Shown: positions 1 to 8,201, counted from the stretch's first letter. The stretch is DNA of 23,539 nt from an uncultured Saprospiraceae bacterium (GCA_938002705.1 CALLAG010000051.1:1-23539); one strand, 5' to 3'. Numbers and translations are program-made. The notes: generated from the sequence alone by a model not told the origin.

Positions 1-67
1 TCGATCTGAGGTTGGGTAGTAATTTGACTTTTTTAGCAAGAGTAGACATAAGCAAGTAGGTGATATA

Positions 68-1438
68 ATGCCAGAAGCAAAACCTAATCATATAGTTATG
101 ATTGTCGCAGACAGTCTAAGGTATGACTCCGTATATAAGGACGGTGGTCCCGGTGTACCGTATATGGAAAAGGTGGCTACTCAATTTACAAATGCGAGTT
201 CAGCTGCTTGCTGGACATTGCCAGCTACGGCAAGTATGTTTACGGGACAGTTCCCCCATGAGCATCATGCGACCACACAGACTCGGATGCTTAATAAAGA
301 TTCTGTTACACTAGCAGAGATACTAAAAGATGAGGGCTATCATACTTATCAGATTACTTCTAATGTTGCTACGACTAATATTTTTGGGTTAGAAAGAGGT
401 TTTGATCAGGTTCTTAGAACTTGGGATTTGGCAGAACAGAAAGGCCTGAAAATTTCTCAGTTATTCATCTTATTAGGAAAGCATAGGATAAGAAAGAAAC
501 TCTTCTCCAAAGATGCCGTATCTGATAAGTTATCAGAAGATCTAAGAGCTGGAAGTGTCTGGTTTAGGAGTTTCTATAAGTTAATGTTTGATCATGCAAA
601 TGAGATTGTCAAGGGGCATGAAGCTAAAGGTGAGAAGGCTTTTGTATTTCTAAACTTGATGGAAACACATTTTCCATATCATATTGATTCAGAATTCAAG
701 TTGTCGAGCGGAAATCCTATCAATAAGCTATCAGAGTTGATGACACTTTTTAGTGTTATTAATCAGACGTTTCTGATCAATGAAAATAAATCCATCCCTG
801 AAGAAAAAAATCTGGCGACCATAAAAAGTCGACAAACTAGGAGCTGGGATCTTATAAGAAATGACTTGGATGATTTCGTAAGATCTATGCATGAGGATAA
901 GGACAACTTAGTTGTATTTACTTCAGATCATGGAGAGAATTTTGGAGACCAAGATTGGGTATACCATTTCTCTAATGTGACAGATGCATGTACGCGTGTG
1001 CCTATTTTTTGGTTAGATAATAATAATGTGGATCCGGGAATCAGAGATCATAAGACGAGCTCAAGATTACTGTTCCATAGCATAGCTAAAAAGGTCGGCT
1101 ACAATAAACTCAAGGGTCACGACTTGTTCTCTAATAACGTATACAACATCCCCATATCCCAAAGTTACTGGTATAACCATCACGGTAAGACGCTCGATAA
1201 GTATAAGTTTAATCAATTCTGCTTCCATTATAATGGAATGAGGTATCTCAAAAAGAATGGAACTTGGGCATCAGCCATATCAACAGAGTATGATAATGGA
1301 AAAAGCGAAATGCTTTTTGAAAATCTCGCTGCAGGAACTAATCCGATAGAAGAAGTAGTCGATGACAATGAAGCTCAAGATTACCTTAGAAAACATCTTG
1401 CAGAATTTCTCGCCTTTGAGAAAGGTATAAAGTCATAG
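68..1438 (+). CDS. Sulfatase / alkaline-phosphatase superfamily hydrolase
   Basis: A 456-residue protein of the alkaline phosphatase superfamily (sulfatase fold), expected to hydrolyse a sulphate or phosphate ester; the substrate is unknown. Visible metal-site residues are D15 in VADSLRYDS near the N-terminus and D287-H288 in TSDHGENFGD, with H300 shortly after. An HFPYH stretch near residue 203 fits the conserved histidine of the family. The nucleophile region reads WTLPATASMFTG (residues 49-60). Aligned with the C-x-P-x-R sulfatase signature it has T50 in place of the formylglycine cysteine and T54 in place of arginine, so a threonine nucleophile is inferred, as in phosphodiesterase and phosphotransferase relatives. 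There is no signal peptide, so it is probably cytoplasmic. The ATG is the first in frame, 67 bases from the window edge; no promoter was recognised upstream. Family confident, substrate unknown. Confidence 0.85.
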   Translation: MPEAKPNHIVMIVADSLRYDSVYKDGGPGVPYMEKVATQFTNASSAACWTLPATASMFTGQFPHEHHATTQTRMLNKDSVTLAEILKDEGYHTYQITSNVATTNIFGLERGFDQVLRTWDLAEQKGLKISQLFILLGKHRIRKKLFSKDAVSDKLSEDLRAGSVWFRSFYKLMFDHANEIVKGHEAKGEKAFVFLNLMETHFPYHIDSEFKLSSGNPINKLSELMTLFSVINQTFLINENKSIPEEKNLATIKSRQTRSWDLIRNDLDDFVRSMHEDKDNLVVFTSDHGENFGDQDWVYHFSNVTDACTRVPIFWLDNNNVDPGIRDHKTSSRLLFHSIAKKVGYNKLKGHDLFSNNVYNIPISQSYWYNHHGKTLDKYKFNQFCFHYNGMRYLKKNGTWASAISTEYDNGKSEMLFENLAAGTNPIEEVVDDNEAQDYLRKHLAEFLAFEKGIKS

Positions 1439-1452
1439 CCACATTAATTATA

Positions 1453-1480
1453 TTGTAAAGCATAATTTCTATTAACTTTA
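1453..1480 (+). promoter_or_regulatory. Possible Bacteroidota-type promoter
   Basis: TTG at 1453-1455 and TAACTTTA at 1473-1480, separated by 17 bases, fit the phylum consensus TTG-N17-23-TAnnTTTG except for the last base. It lies about 50 bases before the DUF3124 lipoprotein start. The match is imperfect in an AT-rich gap, so chance is possible. Confidence 0.3.
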
Positions 1481-1528
1481 AGATTGATAACTATATTGAG
1501 GTATCATCTGTTATTATAAATAATAATT

Positions 1529-2074
1529 ATGAAGAGATTAACCATGGATATAAAAGGTATATATACCTCACTCTTAGTGATGCTTGTAGTCATGTCTTCA
1601 TGTGATAGGCCTGACCCTAATAAGAATACACAAGGTCAAGATGAGTTAAAATCACTAGAGATAGAGGGTAAAATCGATCAGAAAGAAATGGCTTTCTATG
1701 ATATGATCTATGTACCGATATACTCAGATATTTATATAGACTTTCAGAATCAGTCATCACTATTAGCAGCGACACTCAGTATCAGAAATACAAGCTTTAC
1801 TGATTCTCTTTTTCTTACTAAGATAGATTATTACAACACGACTGGGTTAAAAGTACGCAGTTATATAGATAAAGCGATTAGCCTACCGCCTATGGGTACT
1901 GTCAATTATGTAATCGAAAAAGATGATGATACTGGTGGTCCAGGAGCAAATTTCATAGTAGAGCTTAATGCTAAATCTAAAAATGTAAAACCTCTCATCC
2001 AAGCTATCATGATAGGAGAGAATGGTAATAAGGGATTCTCGTTTGCCACAGACGGTTATTCTATAATGGACTAA
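1529..2074 (+). CDS. DUF3124-family lipoprotein
   Basis: A 181-residue predicted lipoprotein of unknown function. The N-terminus has charged residues, a hydrophobic stretch (about residues 11-22) and a lipobox-like MSSC with C25 as the probable lipidated cysteine. The mature part matches my recollection of DUF3124: YVPIYSDIY, then ATLSIRNT, IDYYNTTG, SLPPMGTVNYVIEKDD, GGPGANFIVE and the end motif AIMIGENGNKGFSFATDG. The family is found in periplasmic or membrane-anchored proteins with no assigned activity. It is followed by a TonB-dependent receptor on the same strand after about 150 bases, so a joint envelope role is possible but not shown. A second in-frame ATG at codon 6 would still leave the hydrophobic segment and lipobox; the first is chosen because it supplies the K2-R3 charge of a signal peptide. 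Confidence 0.75.
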   Translation: MKRLTMDIKGIYTSLLVMLVVMSSCDRPDPNKNTQGQDELKSLEIEGKIDQKEMAFYDMIYVPIYSDIYIDFQNQSSLLAATLSIRNTSFTDSLFLTKIDYYNTTGLKVRSYIDKAISLPPMGTVNYVIEKDDDTGGPGANFIVELNAKSKNVKPLIQAIMIGENGNKGFSFATDGYSIMD

Positions 2075-2223
2075 CACAATCTTTTAAAGCTATTAAAAAG
2101 TATTATTAGCGCTTATATCGAAATCCGACTTCTTATTAATCTCGTAATTGATATTAAACTATGCCATAGTGTTTACAGTTGATACATTATGACTTCTGTA
2201 AATCCAAAGATTTTTTACGCCCG

Positions 2224-4458
2224 ATGACTAAGAAAACAAAATACATCTTTTATATACTTATAGTATTTCTACAATATAATCTTGGAGCTCAAGTCATGTC
2301 AGGAGTCATTCTCGATACAGATTCAGAACCCATAATAGATGCTTACATTATTAACTTACAGAATAATGATCATGCGCATACAGATGATAATGGAATGTTC
2401 GAGTCATTACAAGCGTCAAAGGGTGATACGCTTAAGATCTCATTCATAGGATATCAGTCTCAGAATATAATTATAGATGCAGTGGATAAGCCATTATTCA
2501 TTACGCTAAGAGAAAAGTCTATCTCACTCAATGAAGTTGTCATTCTTCCTAAGTTAAATGCACTTAATGTACTTACTAAATTAGATCTACAATCTAATCC
2601 TGTAAGATCATCGCAGGAAGTACTGATGCAAGTGCCAGGATTATTTATAGGACAACATGCTGGAGGTGGTAAAGCTGAGCAGATATTTCTCAGAGGATTT
2701 GATATCGATCATGGAACTGATATTGCGATTACTGTAGATGGTATGCCTGTCAACATGGTATCTCATGCCCATGGACAGGGCTATGCAGATCTTCATTTTC
2801 TTATCCCAGAGACTATTAATAATATAGACTTCGGTAAAGGTCCTTATTACAGTTCTTATGGTAATCTCAATACAGCAGGTTATATAAATTTTAAAACTAA
2901 AGAGACCCTTGATAATAGTTCTCTGAAGTTAGAATATGGTCAATTCAATACGAAGCGATTATTAGGGATGATAGATATAAGTGGCTCTGATGATAGTAAA
3001 GTCAATAGCTATATCGCCACAGAATTACTTAGCTCCGATGGACCATTTGAGAGTCCACAGAACTTTAATAGAATCAATGTAATGGCTAAAGTCAATGGTA
3101 GCCTCTCTGAAAGTGAGAATGTAAGTTTGACTTTATCACACTTTACGAGTACCTGGGATGCCTCAGGCCAGATTCCGATGAGAGCTGTGGATAGTGGTCA
3201 GATAGGAAGATTTGGAGCCATAGATGATACTGAAGGAGGTACTACAAGTCGGACTAATGCCATATTCCAACATAGGAAGTTCTTCAGCAATAATGCCTTC
3301 ATAACTAATCGTTTACTTTACTCAAGGTATGCTTTTGAGCTGTATTCCAATTTTACTTTTTTCTTAGAAGATCCTGTCAATGGTGATCAGATTAGGCAGA
3401 AAGAGACACGAGATATGTATGGAGTTCAGAGTGCCTATACACATAGATTTGATTATGCAAGCTGGGATGGAGAATTAGAGGCAGGTATTCAGGTGAGATC
3501 TGATAAGGTAGAAGATAACGAATTATCAAGTACGCTTAACAGAAGAACGACCCTGAATAATATCCGCTTAGGTGATATCCAAGAAACCAATGCAGGAAGT
3601 TATATAGATGGCCGATTTAATTTCGGTAATTGGACGATTAATACAGGACTTAGATTTGACTATTTTGATTTTCAGTATGTAGATGCTCTCAGTCCAGTCT
3701 ATACTAACCAAACTGTCACTAAGTCTATAGTCAGTCCTAAGCTTAATGTCCTTTATAACTATTCTAATAATCTACAACTATACGTTAAGGGAGGTAAGGG
3801 CTTCCACTCTAATGATACCAGAGTTATAGTTGCTGAGCAGAGTAATGCCATTCTACCAGCAGCTTACGGTACAGATGTAGGACTTATATGGAAGCCCATA
3901 CCTAATATGCTTGTGAATACCGCTTACTGGTATCTGTACTCTGAGCAAGAATTTGTGTATGTCGGGGATGCTGGGATTGTAGAGCCTAGTGGCAAGGCAG
4001 TCCGTCATGGTGTAGACTTGAGTATAAGATATCAGCCTTGGTCATGGTTATTCTGGAATCTCAATGCTAATATCACAGATCCGCGATCTGCGGAAGCCGA
4101 AAGTGGAAATGATTACATCCCTTTAGCTCCTACATCAACATTGATATCTGGCCTACAAGCTAATAGTAACATAGGGCTCTATGGAGGTCTGCGTGTAAGA
4201 TATATAGGAGATAGACCCGCTAATGAAGATTATTCTATAGTTGCTGAAGGGTATACGATATATAGTATGAATATGGGCTATAAGAGGGGTAATTATGATT
4301 TTGGTATACAGATAGAGAATCTATTAGATGTAGAATGGAATGAAACACAATTTGCTACAGAATCAAGATTGGCCAATGAATCAAGCTCCGTCGAAGAAAT
4401 TCATTTTACGCCCGGGACTCCATTTTTCCTCAAGTGCTCACTGGAATACAAGTTTTAA
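2224..4458 (+). CDS. TonB-dependent receptor with CarboxypepD_reg-like N-terminal domain
   Basis: An outer-membrane TonB-dependent receptor of 744 residues, expected to import a small ligand using TonB energy. In order: signal peptide (about 1-22, ending GAQ), carboxypeptidase-regulatory-like beta-sandwich (about 24-100), plug (about 110-225) and 22-strand beta-barrel to a C-terminal EYKF, the aromatic end typical of outer-membrane barrels. The plug has VPGLFIGQHAGGG, FLRGFDIDHGTDIAITVDGMP and HAHGQGYAD (181-189); the last belongs to a recognisable receptor subfamily also known in proteobacteria, whose ligand I do not know. The reading frame is open back to an ATG at 2179, but the ATG at 2224 is chosen because it directly precedes a clean signal peptide. 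There is no SusD partner, so it is not a classic polysaccharide-utilisation pair. The histidine-rich loop could suggest a metal or metallophore, which is inference only. Confidence 0.88.
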   Translation: MTKKTKYIFYILIVFLQYNLGAQVMSGVILDTDSEPIIDAYIINLQNNDHAHTDDNGMFESLQASKGDTLKISFIGYQSQNIIIDAVDKPLFITLREKSISLNEVVILPKLNALNVLTKLDLQSNPVRSSQEVLMQVPGLFIGQHAGGGKAEQIFLRGFDIDHGTDIAITVDGMPVNMVSHAHGQGYADLHFLIPETINNIDFGKGPYYSSYGNLNTAGYINFKTKETLDNSSLKLEYGQFNTKRLLGMIDISGSDDSKVNSYIATELLSSDGPFESPQNFNRINVMAKVNGSLSESENVSLTLSHFTSTWDASGQIPMRAVDSGQIGRFGAIDDTEGGTTSRTNAIFQHRKFFSNNAFITNRLLYSRYAFELYSNFTFFLEDPVNGDQIRQKETRDMYGVQSAYTHRFDYASWDGELEAGIQVRSDKVEDNELSSTLNRRTTLNNIRLGDIQETNAGSYIDGRFNFGNWTINTGLRFDYFDFQYVDALSPVYTNQTVTKSIVSPKLNVLYNYSNNLQLYVKGGKGFHSNDTRVIVAEQSNAILPAAYGTDVGLIWKPIPNMLVNTAYWYLYSEQEFVYVGDAGIVEPSGKAVRHGVDLSIRYQPWSWLFWNLNANITDPRSAEAESGNDYIPLAPTSTLISGLQANSNIGLYGGLRVRYIGDRPANEDYSIVAEGYTIYSMNMGYKRGNYDFGIQIENLLDVEWNETQFATESRLANESSSVEEIHFTPGTPFFLKCSLEYKF

Positions 4459-4471
4459 TTTTGATATAGAT

Positions 4472-4536
4472 ATTCTTGGTCTATTACGGTACTATTGATG
4501 GCTTTAACAAATTAATTTAATTTATCTACCAAGAAT
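4472..4536. repeat. 9-bp inverted repeat downstream of the TonB receptor
   Basis: ATTCTTGGT (4472-4480) is the exact reverse complement of ACCAAGAAT (4528-4536), 47 bases apart. A 10-bp palindrome AACTTAAGTT follows at 4539-4548. Both lie in the 183-base gap before the RRM gene. There is no T-run, so this is not a standard terminator. It could be a regulatory site, an mRNA 3' end structure or chance in AT-rich DNA. Confidence 0.25.
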
Positions 4537-4595
4537 GGAACTTAAGTTTAAATAATTACCTTTATAAGACTGGAAGCACGTTTATTAGTAATTTT

Positions 4596-4604
4596 TAGAC
4601 TTTG
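4596..4604 (+). promoter_or_regulatory. Probable promoter -7 element of the RRM gene
   Basis: TAGACTTTG resembles the Bacteroidota -7 element TAnnTTTG but has three bases in the spacer instead of two. No clear TTG sits at the right distance. The case rests on similarity to the rplU promoter: in both genes CTTTGCAA is followed by a CCATTT block, a run of T and A, and ACATTTATTA just before the ATG. Confidence 0.4.
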
Positions 4605-4641
4605 CAACCATTTATTTTTTAAATTTTAATTTACATTTATT

Positions 4642-4938
4642 ATGAACATTTTTGTCGCAAAGTTAAACTTTGACACACGCGAGTCCTCTTTACAAGAAGC
4701 TTTCTCTCAATTCGGAGAAGTAGAGTCAGTAAAAATCATCATGGACAAATTTACTGGAAGATCTAAAGGCTTCGGCTTTGTAGAAATGCCTAACGAAGAA
4801 GAAGGCCAAAGCGCTATTAGTAGCCTTAACGATTCTCAATTAGATGGAAGAACTATTGTAGTTAAGAAATCAGAGCCAAGAGAAAGAAGAGATGACAACC
4901 GTGGTGGCGGTGGAGGAGGCTTCAACCGAAGATATTAG
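4642..4938 (+). CDS. RRM-domain RNA-binding protein with glycine-rich tail
   Basis: A 98-residue single-domain RNA-recognition-motif protein, the small type common in Bacteroidota and cyanobacteria. RNP2 is IFVAKL (residues 3-8) and RNP1 is KGFGFVEM (42-49), with the aromatic residues F44 and F46 that stack on RNA. The domain runs to about residue 77 and is followed by a short charged segment (EPRERRDDNR) and a glycine tract ending in FNRRY. It is expected to bind single-stranded RNA in the cytoplasm; family members are often linked to cold response or mRNA handling, but no target can be named here. It stands alone, with a probable promoter about 40 bases upstream and a strong terminator immediately after. 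Confidence 0.93.
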   Translation: MNIFVAKLNFDTRESSLQEAFSQFGEVESVKIIMDKFTGRSKGFGFVEMPNEEEGQSAISSLNDSQLDGRTIVVKKSEPRERRDDNRGGGGGGFNRRY

Positions 4939-4961
4939 AATATAATTTTAGTATTTTATAT

Positions 4962-4990
4962 AAGCCCACGTATTTACGTGGGCTTTTTTT
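4962..4990 (+). terminator. Intrinsic terminator of the RRM gene
   Basis: An 11-bp perfect stem, AAGCCCACGTA (4962-4972) with TACGTGGGCTT (4975-4985), runs into a T-run to 4990. It begins 23 bases after the RRM stop and 6 bases before the converging pseudouridine synthase stop. Read from the other strand it is followed by a weaker A/T tract, so it may partly serve both genes. Confidence 0.92.
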
Positions 4991-4996
4991 ATGCCC

Positions 4997-5902
4997 TTAT
5001 TCTTCTTCAGACTGACTCTTAGCATGAGACAATGTTGTGTCCGAGAATACTTTATTGAACTTAGCAGGTAGCTGAGCTTCTACTTCTATAAGTTGATCTA
5101 CTATAGGATGTTGGAATTTTAATCGGCTTGCATGTAGATACAGGCCATTACCTCTCGATTGTAGACCTTCCTTGAAGTATGCACTATCACCTAATAATGG
5201 ATGCCCGATGTCATACATATGTATACGCAGTTGATGTCTTCGGCCTGTAACTGGGTATAATTCCACAAGATTTAATTCCCCATACTTTTCAGATGGCGTC
5301 ATTTTTATCCGTTTATAATCTGTAATAGCGGATTTTTTGAGAATCGGAGCATCTATATGTCCGGTCTCATCTTTCATTTTTCCGATCGTAATCGCAGTAT
5401 AGGTCTTATGTATTTCTCTTTTTTCGAATAGAAGATTTAATGCTGTTACACATTTGCTTGTTTTTCCGATAATCAGTAACCCACTTGTAGGGAAGTCTAA
5501 TCTGTGAGCTGGATGTGGTCTGATCAGAGCATCTACTTCGCTACTGGGTTGTAGTAATGTGGGTAATGCATTCTCTACAGTCCGCAATTTATTGCCACTG
5601 ACGATGATGCCAGGAGGCTTGTTAATGATGGCTAAGTGATCATCTTCAAAGATGACCTCCATCTCAAGGTCTATTTTAGGTTTTTTTAGTTCAGCTTTTG
5701 ACTCAAGTAGGACTATTTCTTCTCCTCCTGAGATGTACTTACTACTTCTTCCAGTAGTTCCATTGACTTGTACACGTCTTCGTGCTATTGCTTTTTTGAT
5801 ACCTTTTCGGGTGCTGACGGCCTTGAATATTCCAGGTAGATAATCAGACAAACGCTCTGGTTTATCTAGTTTAGGGACTTTATGTGATTCTATTTTCTTC
5901 AT
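4997..5902 (-). CDS. RluA-family RNA pseudouridine synthase with S4 domain
   Basis: A 301-residue enzyme that isomerises uridine to pseudouridine in structured RNA, probably rRNA. The N-terminal S4 RNA-binding domain spans about residues 16-66 (LSDYLPGIF, then RRRVQVNG). The catalytic domain starts near residue 80 with VIFEDDHLAIINKPPG. The active-site motif is HRLDFPTSGL with D136 as catalytic aspartate; the residue after the aspartate is F, a position where the family usually has K, R or M. A second signature, VTGRRHQLRIHMYDIGHPLLGD, is typical in all but one residue (R for the usual T in TGRTHQ). S4 plus RluA catalytic domain is the layout of RluC and RluD, but the target uridine cannot be assigned. 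It is transcribed alone, converging on the RRM gene. No promoter was recognised upstream. Confidence 0.92.
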   Translation of the reverse strand: MKKIESHKVPKLDKPERLSDYLPGIFKAVSTRKGIKKAIARRRVQVNGTTGRSSKYISGGEEIVLLESKAELKKPKIDLEMEVIFEDDHLAIINKPPGIIVSGNKLRTVENALPTLLQPSSEVDALIRPHPAHRLDFPTSGLLIIGKTSKCVTALNLLFEKREIHKTYTAITIGKMKDETGHIDAPILKKSAITDYKRIKMTPSEKYGELNLVELYPVTGRRHQLRIHMYDIGHPLLGDSAYFKEGLQSRGNGLYLHASRLKFQHPIVDQLIEVEAQLPAKFNKVFSDTTLSHAKSQSEEE

Positions 5903-6098
5903 TAGTATGTGAAGATATCTCTTTTTTATATCATCAATGCGGAAACTCTTATTACTAACATACTGTTAAAATATACGTACGAGGTCTTTATTTTAATTGA
6001 TTACCTTGTGCTTGCTTATTAATGACGCCTATTACAGAACAATTTATAGCCTGTCTTACTAAGTATAATACATCACATTTTATTACGAAATCCAATCC

Positions 6099-6650
6099 AT
6101 GGGAAGGTCACAAGAGACATACAACAAAAAAGAAAGAGAAAAGAAAAAGCAAAAAAAGAAAAAGGATAAAGCTGAAAAAAGAGAACAGCGTAAACTTGAC
6201 TTAGAGGCAGGCTTAAATAAGCAACCACAATTCATGTATCTGGATGAAGATGGAAATCTAACTCCTGAGCCGCCAGATCCGCTCAAGAAGAAATCCGTTG
6301 TCAAATTAGAGGATATAGAAATCAGTATTCCTAAGCAAGATAAAGACGATACACAAGATCATAGAAAGATCGGTATAGTTAAGTTTTTTAATCGTGAGAA
6401 AGGTTATGGATTCATTAATGAGAAAGGTTCTCATGAGAGTGTGTTCGTACACATGGATGGTCTTATAGATCAGATTAAAGAAAACGATAAAGTTATCTTC
6501 GAGGTAAGAAGAGGTCCCAAAGGTCTCATCGCTGAAGGTGTAAAGATATATGTCGCTCCACCTCCAAAGCCAACTCCGCCGCCACCAGCTCCAGAAGGAG
6601 AAGCTAAAGAGGCTACCGCAGAGGACAAAAAAGAAGAGGGAGAAGCTTAG
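6099..6650 (+). CDS. Cold-shock-domain protein with lysine-rich N-terminus
   Basis: A 183-residue nucleic-acid-binding protein built around one cold-shock domain (about residues 91-151). The domain shows IGIVKFFNREKGYGFI, with RNP1 in K101-N107, and RNP2 VFVHM (115-119). Canonical cold-shock proteins are about 70 residues; this one has a 90-residue N-terminal extension starting MGRSQETYNKKEREKKK, strongly basic to about residue 33, then a conserved-looking segment (YLDEDGNLTPEPPDP). I recognise this extended form from Bacteroidota. The C-terminus is proline-rich (PPPKPTPPPPAP) and then acidic. The basic start, central domain and acidic end suggest RNA binding with possible self-association, which is inference. 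The ATG is chosen for this family N-terminus; an overlapping frame that begins at 6022 has no domain. Confidence 0.92.
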   Translation: MGRSQETYNKKEREKKKQKKKKDKAEKREQRKLDLEAGLNKQPQFMYLDEDGNLTPEPPDPLKKKSVVKLEDIEISIPKQDKDDTQDHRKIGIVKFFNREKGYGFINEKGSHESVFVHMDGLIDQIKENDKVIFEVRRGPKGLIAEGVKIYVAPPPKPTPPPPAPEGEAKEATAEDKKEEGEA

Positions 6651-6672
6651 TGATAAGCTTCCCTGCTTTTTT
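6642..6672 (+). terminator. Intrinsic terminator overlapping the cold-shock gene stop codon
   Basis: GAAGCTTA (6642-6649) pairs perfectly with TAAGCTTC (6654-6661) around a GTGA loop; the stem can extend by GG/CC past one bulged A. A six-T run follows at 6667-6672. The TAG stop (6648-6650) lies inside the hairpin. Confidence 0.75.
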
Positions 6673-6792
6673 ACAATCCAAAAAAACTGTCTCACCTTAA
6701 TTAGTCACTAGAATCCGCTACGTGACATTATCATATTTTACCTTCTTATTTCCACCTGATGATTTGAGTGGATTAGCTATGTTAGAGGTATT

Positions 6793-8196
6793 ATGACGAC
6801 GATCAGTGTATTTGATATATTCAAGATTGGTGTAGGACCTTCAAGTTCTCACACCTTAGGTCCGTGGAATGCGGCAAGGCAGTTCCTTACAGCATTAGCA
6901 AACAGGCAGTATGATAGTATAGAGGTGACTCTATATGGCTCATTATCAAAAACGGGTAAAGGACACTCTACAGATATTGCTGTCGTATTAGGCTTACTGG
7001 ACTACGATCCTAAGACGATCGATACTCAGCAGATAGGTGCCATAATACAATCCGTAAGAGACCATCAATTCCTATTGATACATAATAGGCAGATCAGTTT
7101 TGATATCGCATCACACATAGTATTTAGCCATCAGACTAAGAAAGCACACCCTAATACAGTAATATTCAAAGCATATAAAGGAAACAGAACGGCGGTGCAG
7201 CAAACCTACTTTTCTGTAGGCGGAGGATTCATAGAAAAACAAGGGGAGATTCTTAATCTCACTGACCACAATGTATTTCCATATGATATGCACAATGGTA
7301 AGGAAGTCCTTAAATGTGTAGAAGAGACGGGGTTAGATATAGCTAATCTCGTATTCGAAAACGAAAAGTCATTAAGATCATCAGATGAGGTACTCGACAA
7401 AATAAACTTTATCTATGAGACCATGCAGCAATGTGCCTATCGTGGATGTCAGACAGAGGGAACCCTACCTGGCGGACTTAATGTAAAACGCAGAGCCCAT
7501 AAATTATGTCAAGATCTATTAGAAGGAAAATCATATAAATCTTTTGAAGAATGGAAAGAACTTATCACATCAGCACCTCGACCATTTAATTATATTAATA
7601 AATGGATTAGCTGTTTTGCTCTGGCTATTAATGAGGAGAATGCAGCGATGGGTAGGGTAGTAACTTCTCCTACTAATGGTGCTGCGGGTGTCGTCCCAGC
7701 AGTATTGATGTATTATGATTATTTCTGTAGAACGACCTCTGAGAATGATGCTTATAAGTTTATACTTACTGCAGGACTGATAGGGAGTCTCTTCAAGCAA
7801 GGCGCTACAATATCAGCAGCAGTAGGAGGATGCCAAGCAGAGATAGGAGTTTCTTCAGCTATGGCAGCAGCAGGATTGACCGAAGTTTTAGGAGGTACGC
7901 CTAAGCAAGTACTGATGGCTGCAGAGATAGCTATGGAACATCACTTAGGTCTCACCTGTGATCCTATAGGTGGACTCGTACAGATCCCCTGTATAGAAAG
8001 AAATACCATGGGAGCCATGAAAGCTATAACTGCAAGTAACCTAGCTCTTGTCAGTAATCCTGATGATGCTAAGGTAGATTTTGATACTGTCGTCAAGACA
8101 ATGAAAGATACTGCAGAAGCGATGAACCATAAGTACAAAGAAACATCGGAAGGTGGCTTGGCTTATAATCTGCCTGTGATTATTCCTGAGTGTTAG
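6793..8196 (+). CDS. sdaA: L-serine ammonia-lyase, single-chain iron-sulphur type
   Basis: Converts L-serine to pyruvate and ammonia using a [4Fe-4S] cluster rather than pyridoxal phosphate; cytoplasmic. The 467-residue length fits the fused beta-alpha type. The beta domain opens with SVFDIFKIGVGPSSSHT (GPSSSHT at 15-21). The alpha domain contains CAYRGCQTEGTLPGG and SPTNGAAGVVPAVL. Three cysteines that would hold the cluster are C347 (GGCQAE), C389 (LTCDP) and C400 (IPCIER). Their spacing of 42 and 11 equals the spacing I recall for the Legionella enzyme (343, 385, 396). The last residue is C467, consistent with the tail-in-mouth mechanism in which the C-terminal cysteine sits on the cluster until serine displaces it. 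It is transcribed separately after the cold-shock gene terminator and ends five bases from a converging gene. Confidence 0.96.
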   Translation: MTTISVFDIFKIGVGPSSSHTLGPWNAARQFLTALANRQYDSIEVTLYGSLSKTGKGHSTDIAVVLGLLDYDPKTIDTQQIGAIIQSVRDHQFLLIHNRQISFDIASHIVFSHQTKKAHPNTVIFKAYKGNRTAVQQTYFSVGGGFIEKQGEILNLTDHNVFPYDMHNGKEVLKCVEETGLDIANLVFENEKSLRSSDEVLDKINFIYETMQQCAYRGCQTEGTLPGGLNVKRRAHKLCQDLLEGKSYKSFEEWKELITSAPRPFNYINKWISCFALAINEENAAMGRVVTSPTNGAAGVVPAVLMYYDYFCRTTSENDAYKFILTAGLIGSLFKQGATISAAVGGCQAEIGVSSAMAAAGLTEVLGGTPKQVLMAAEIAMEHHLGLTCDPIGGLVQIPCIERNTMGAMKAITASNLALVSNPDDAKVDFDTVVKTMKDTAEAMNHKYKETSEGGLAYNLPVIIPEC

Positions 8197-8201
8197 GGAC
8201 C

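Noticed and set aside
2158..2170. Palindrome ACTATG-C-CATAGT before the TonB receptor as an operator
   Set aside because: Six-base arms in AT-rich DNA are expected by chance and no second copy was seen.
2179..2223. Longer N-terminus for the TonB receptor starting at 2179
   Set aside because: The extra 15 residues would precede and spoil a clean signal peptide that starts at 2224.
2224..4458. SusC/SusD-type polysaccharide-utilisation locus with the adjacent sulfatase-like gene
   Set aside because: No SusD-like lipoprotein or glycoside hydrolase is present, and the receptor belongs to a different subfamily.
6022..6204. A 60-codon lysine-rich frame overlapping the start of the cold-shock gene
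   Set aside because: It comes from the A-rich codons of the cold-shock protein N-terminus read in another frame and shows no domain.
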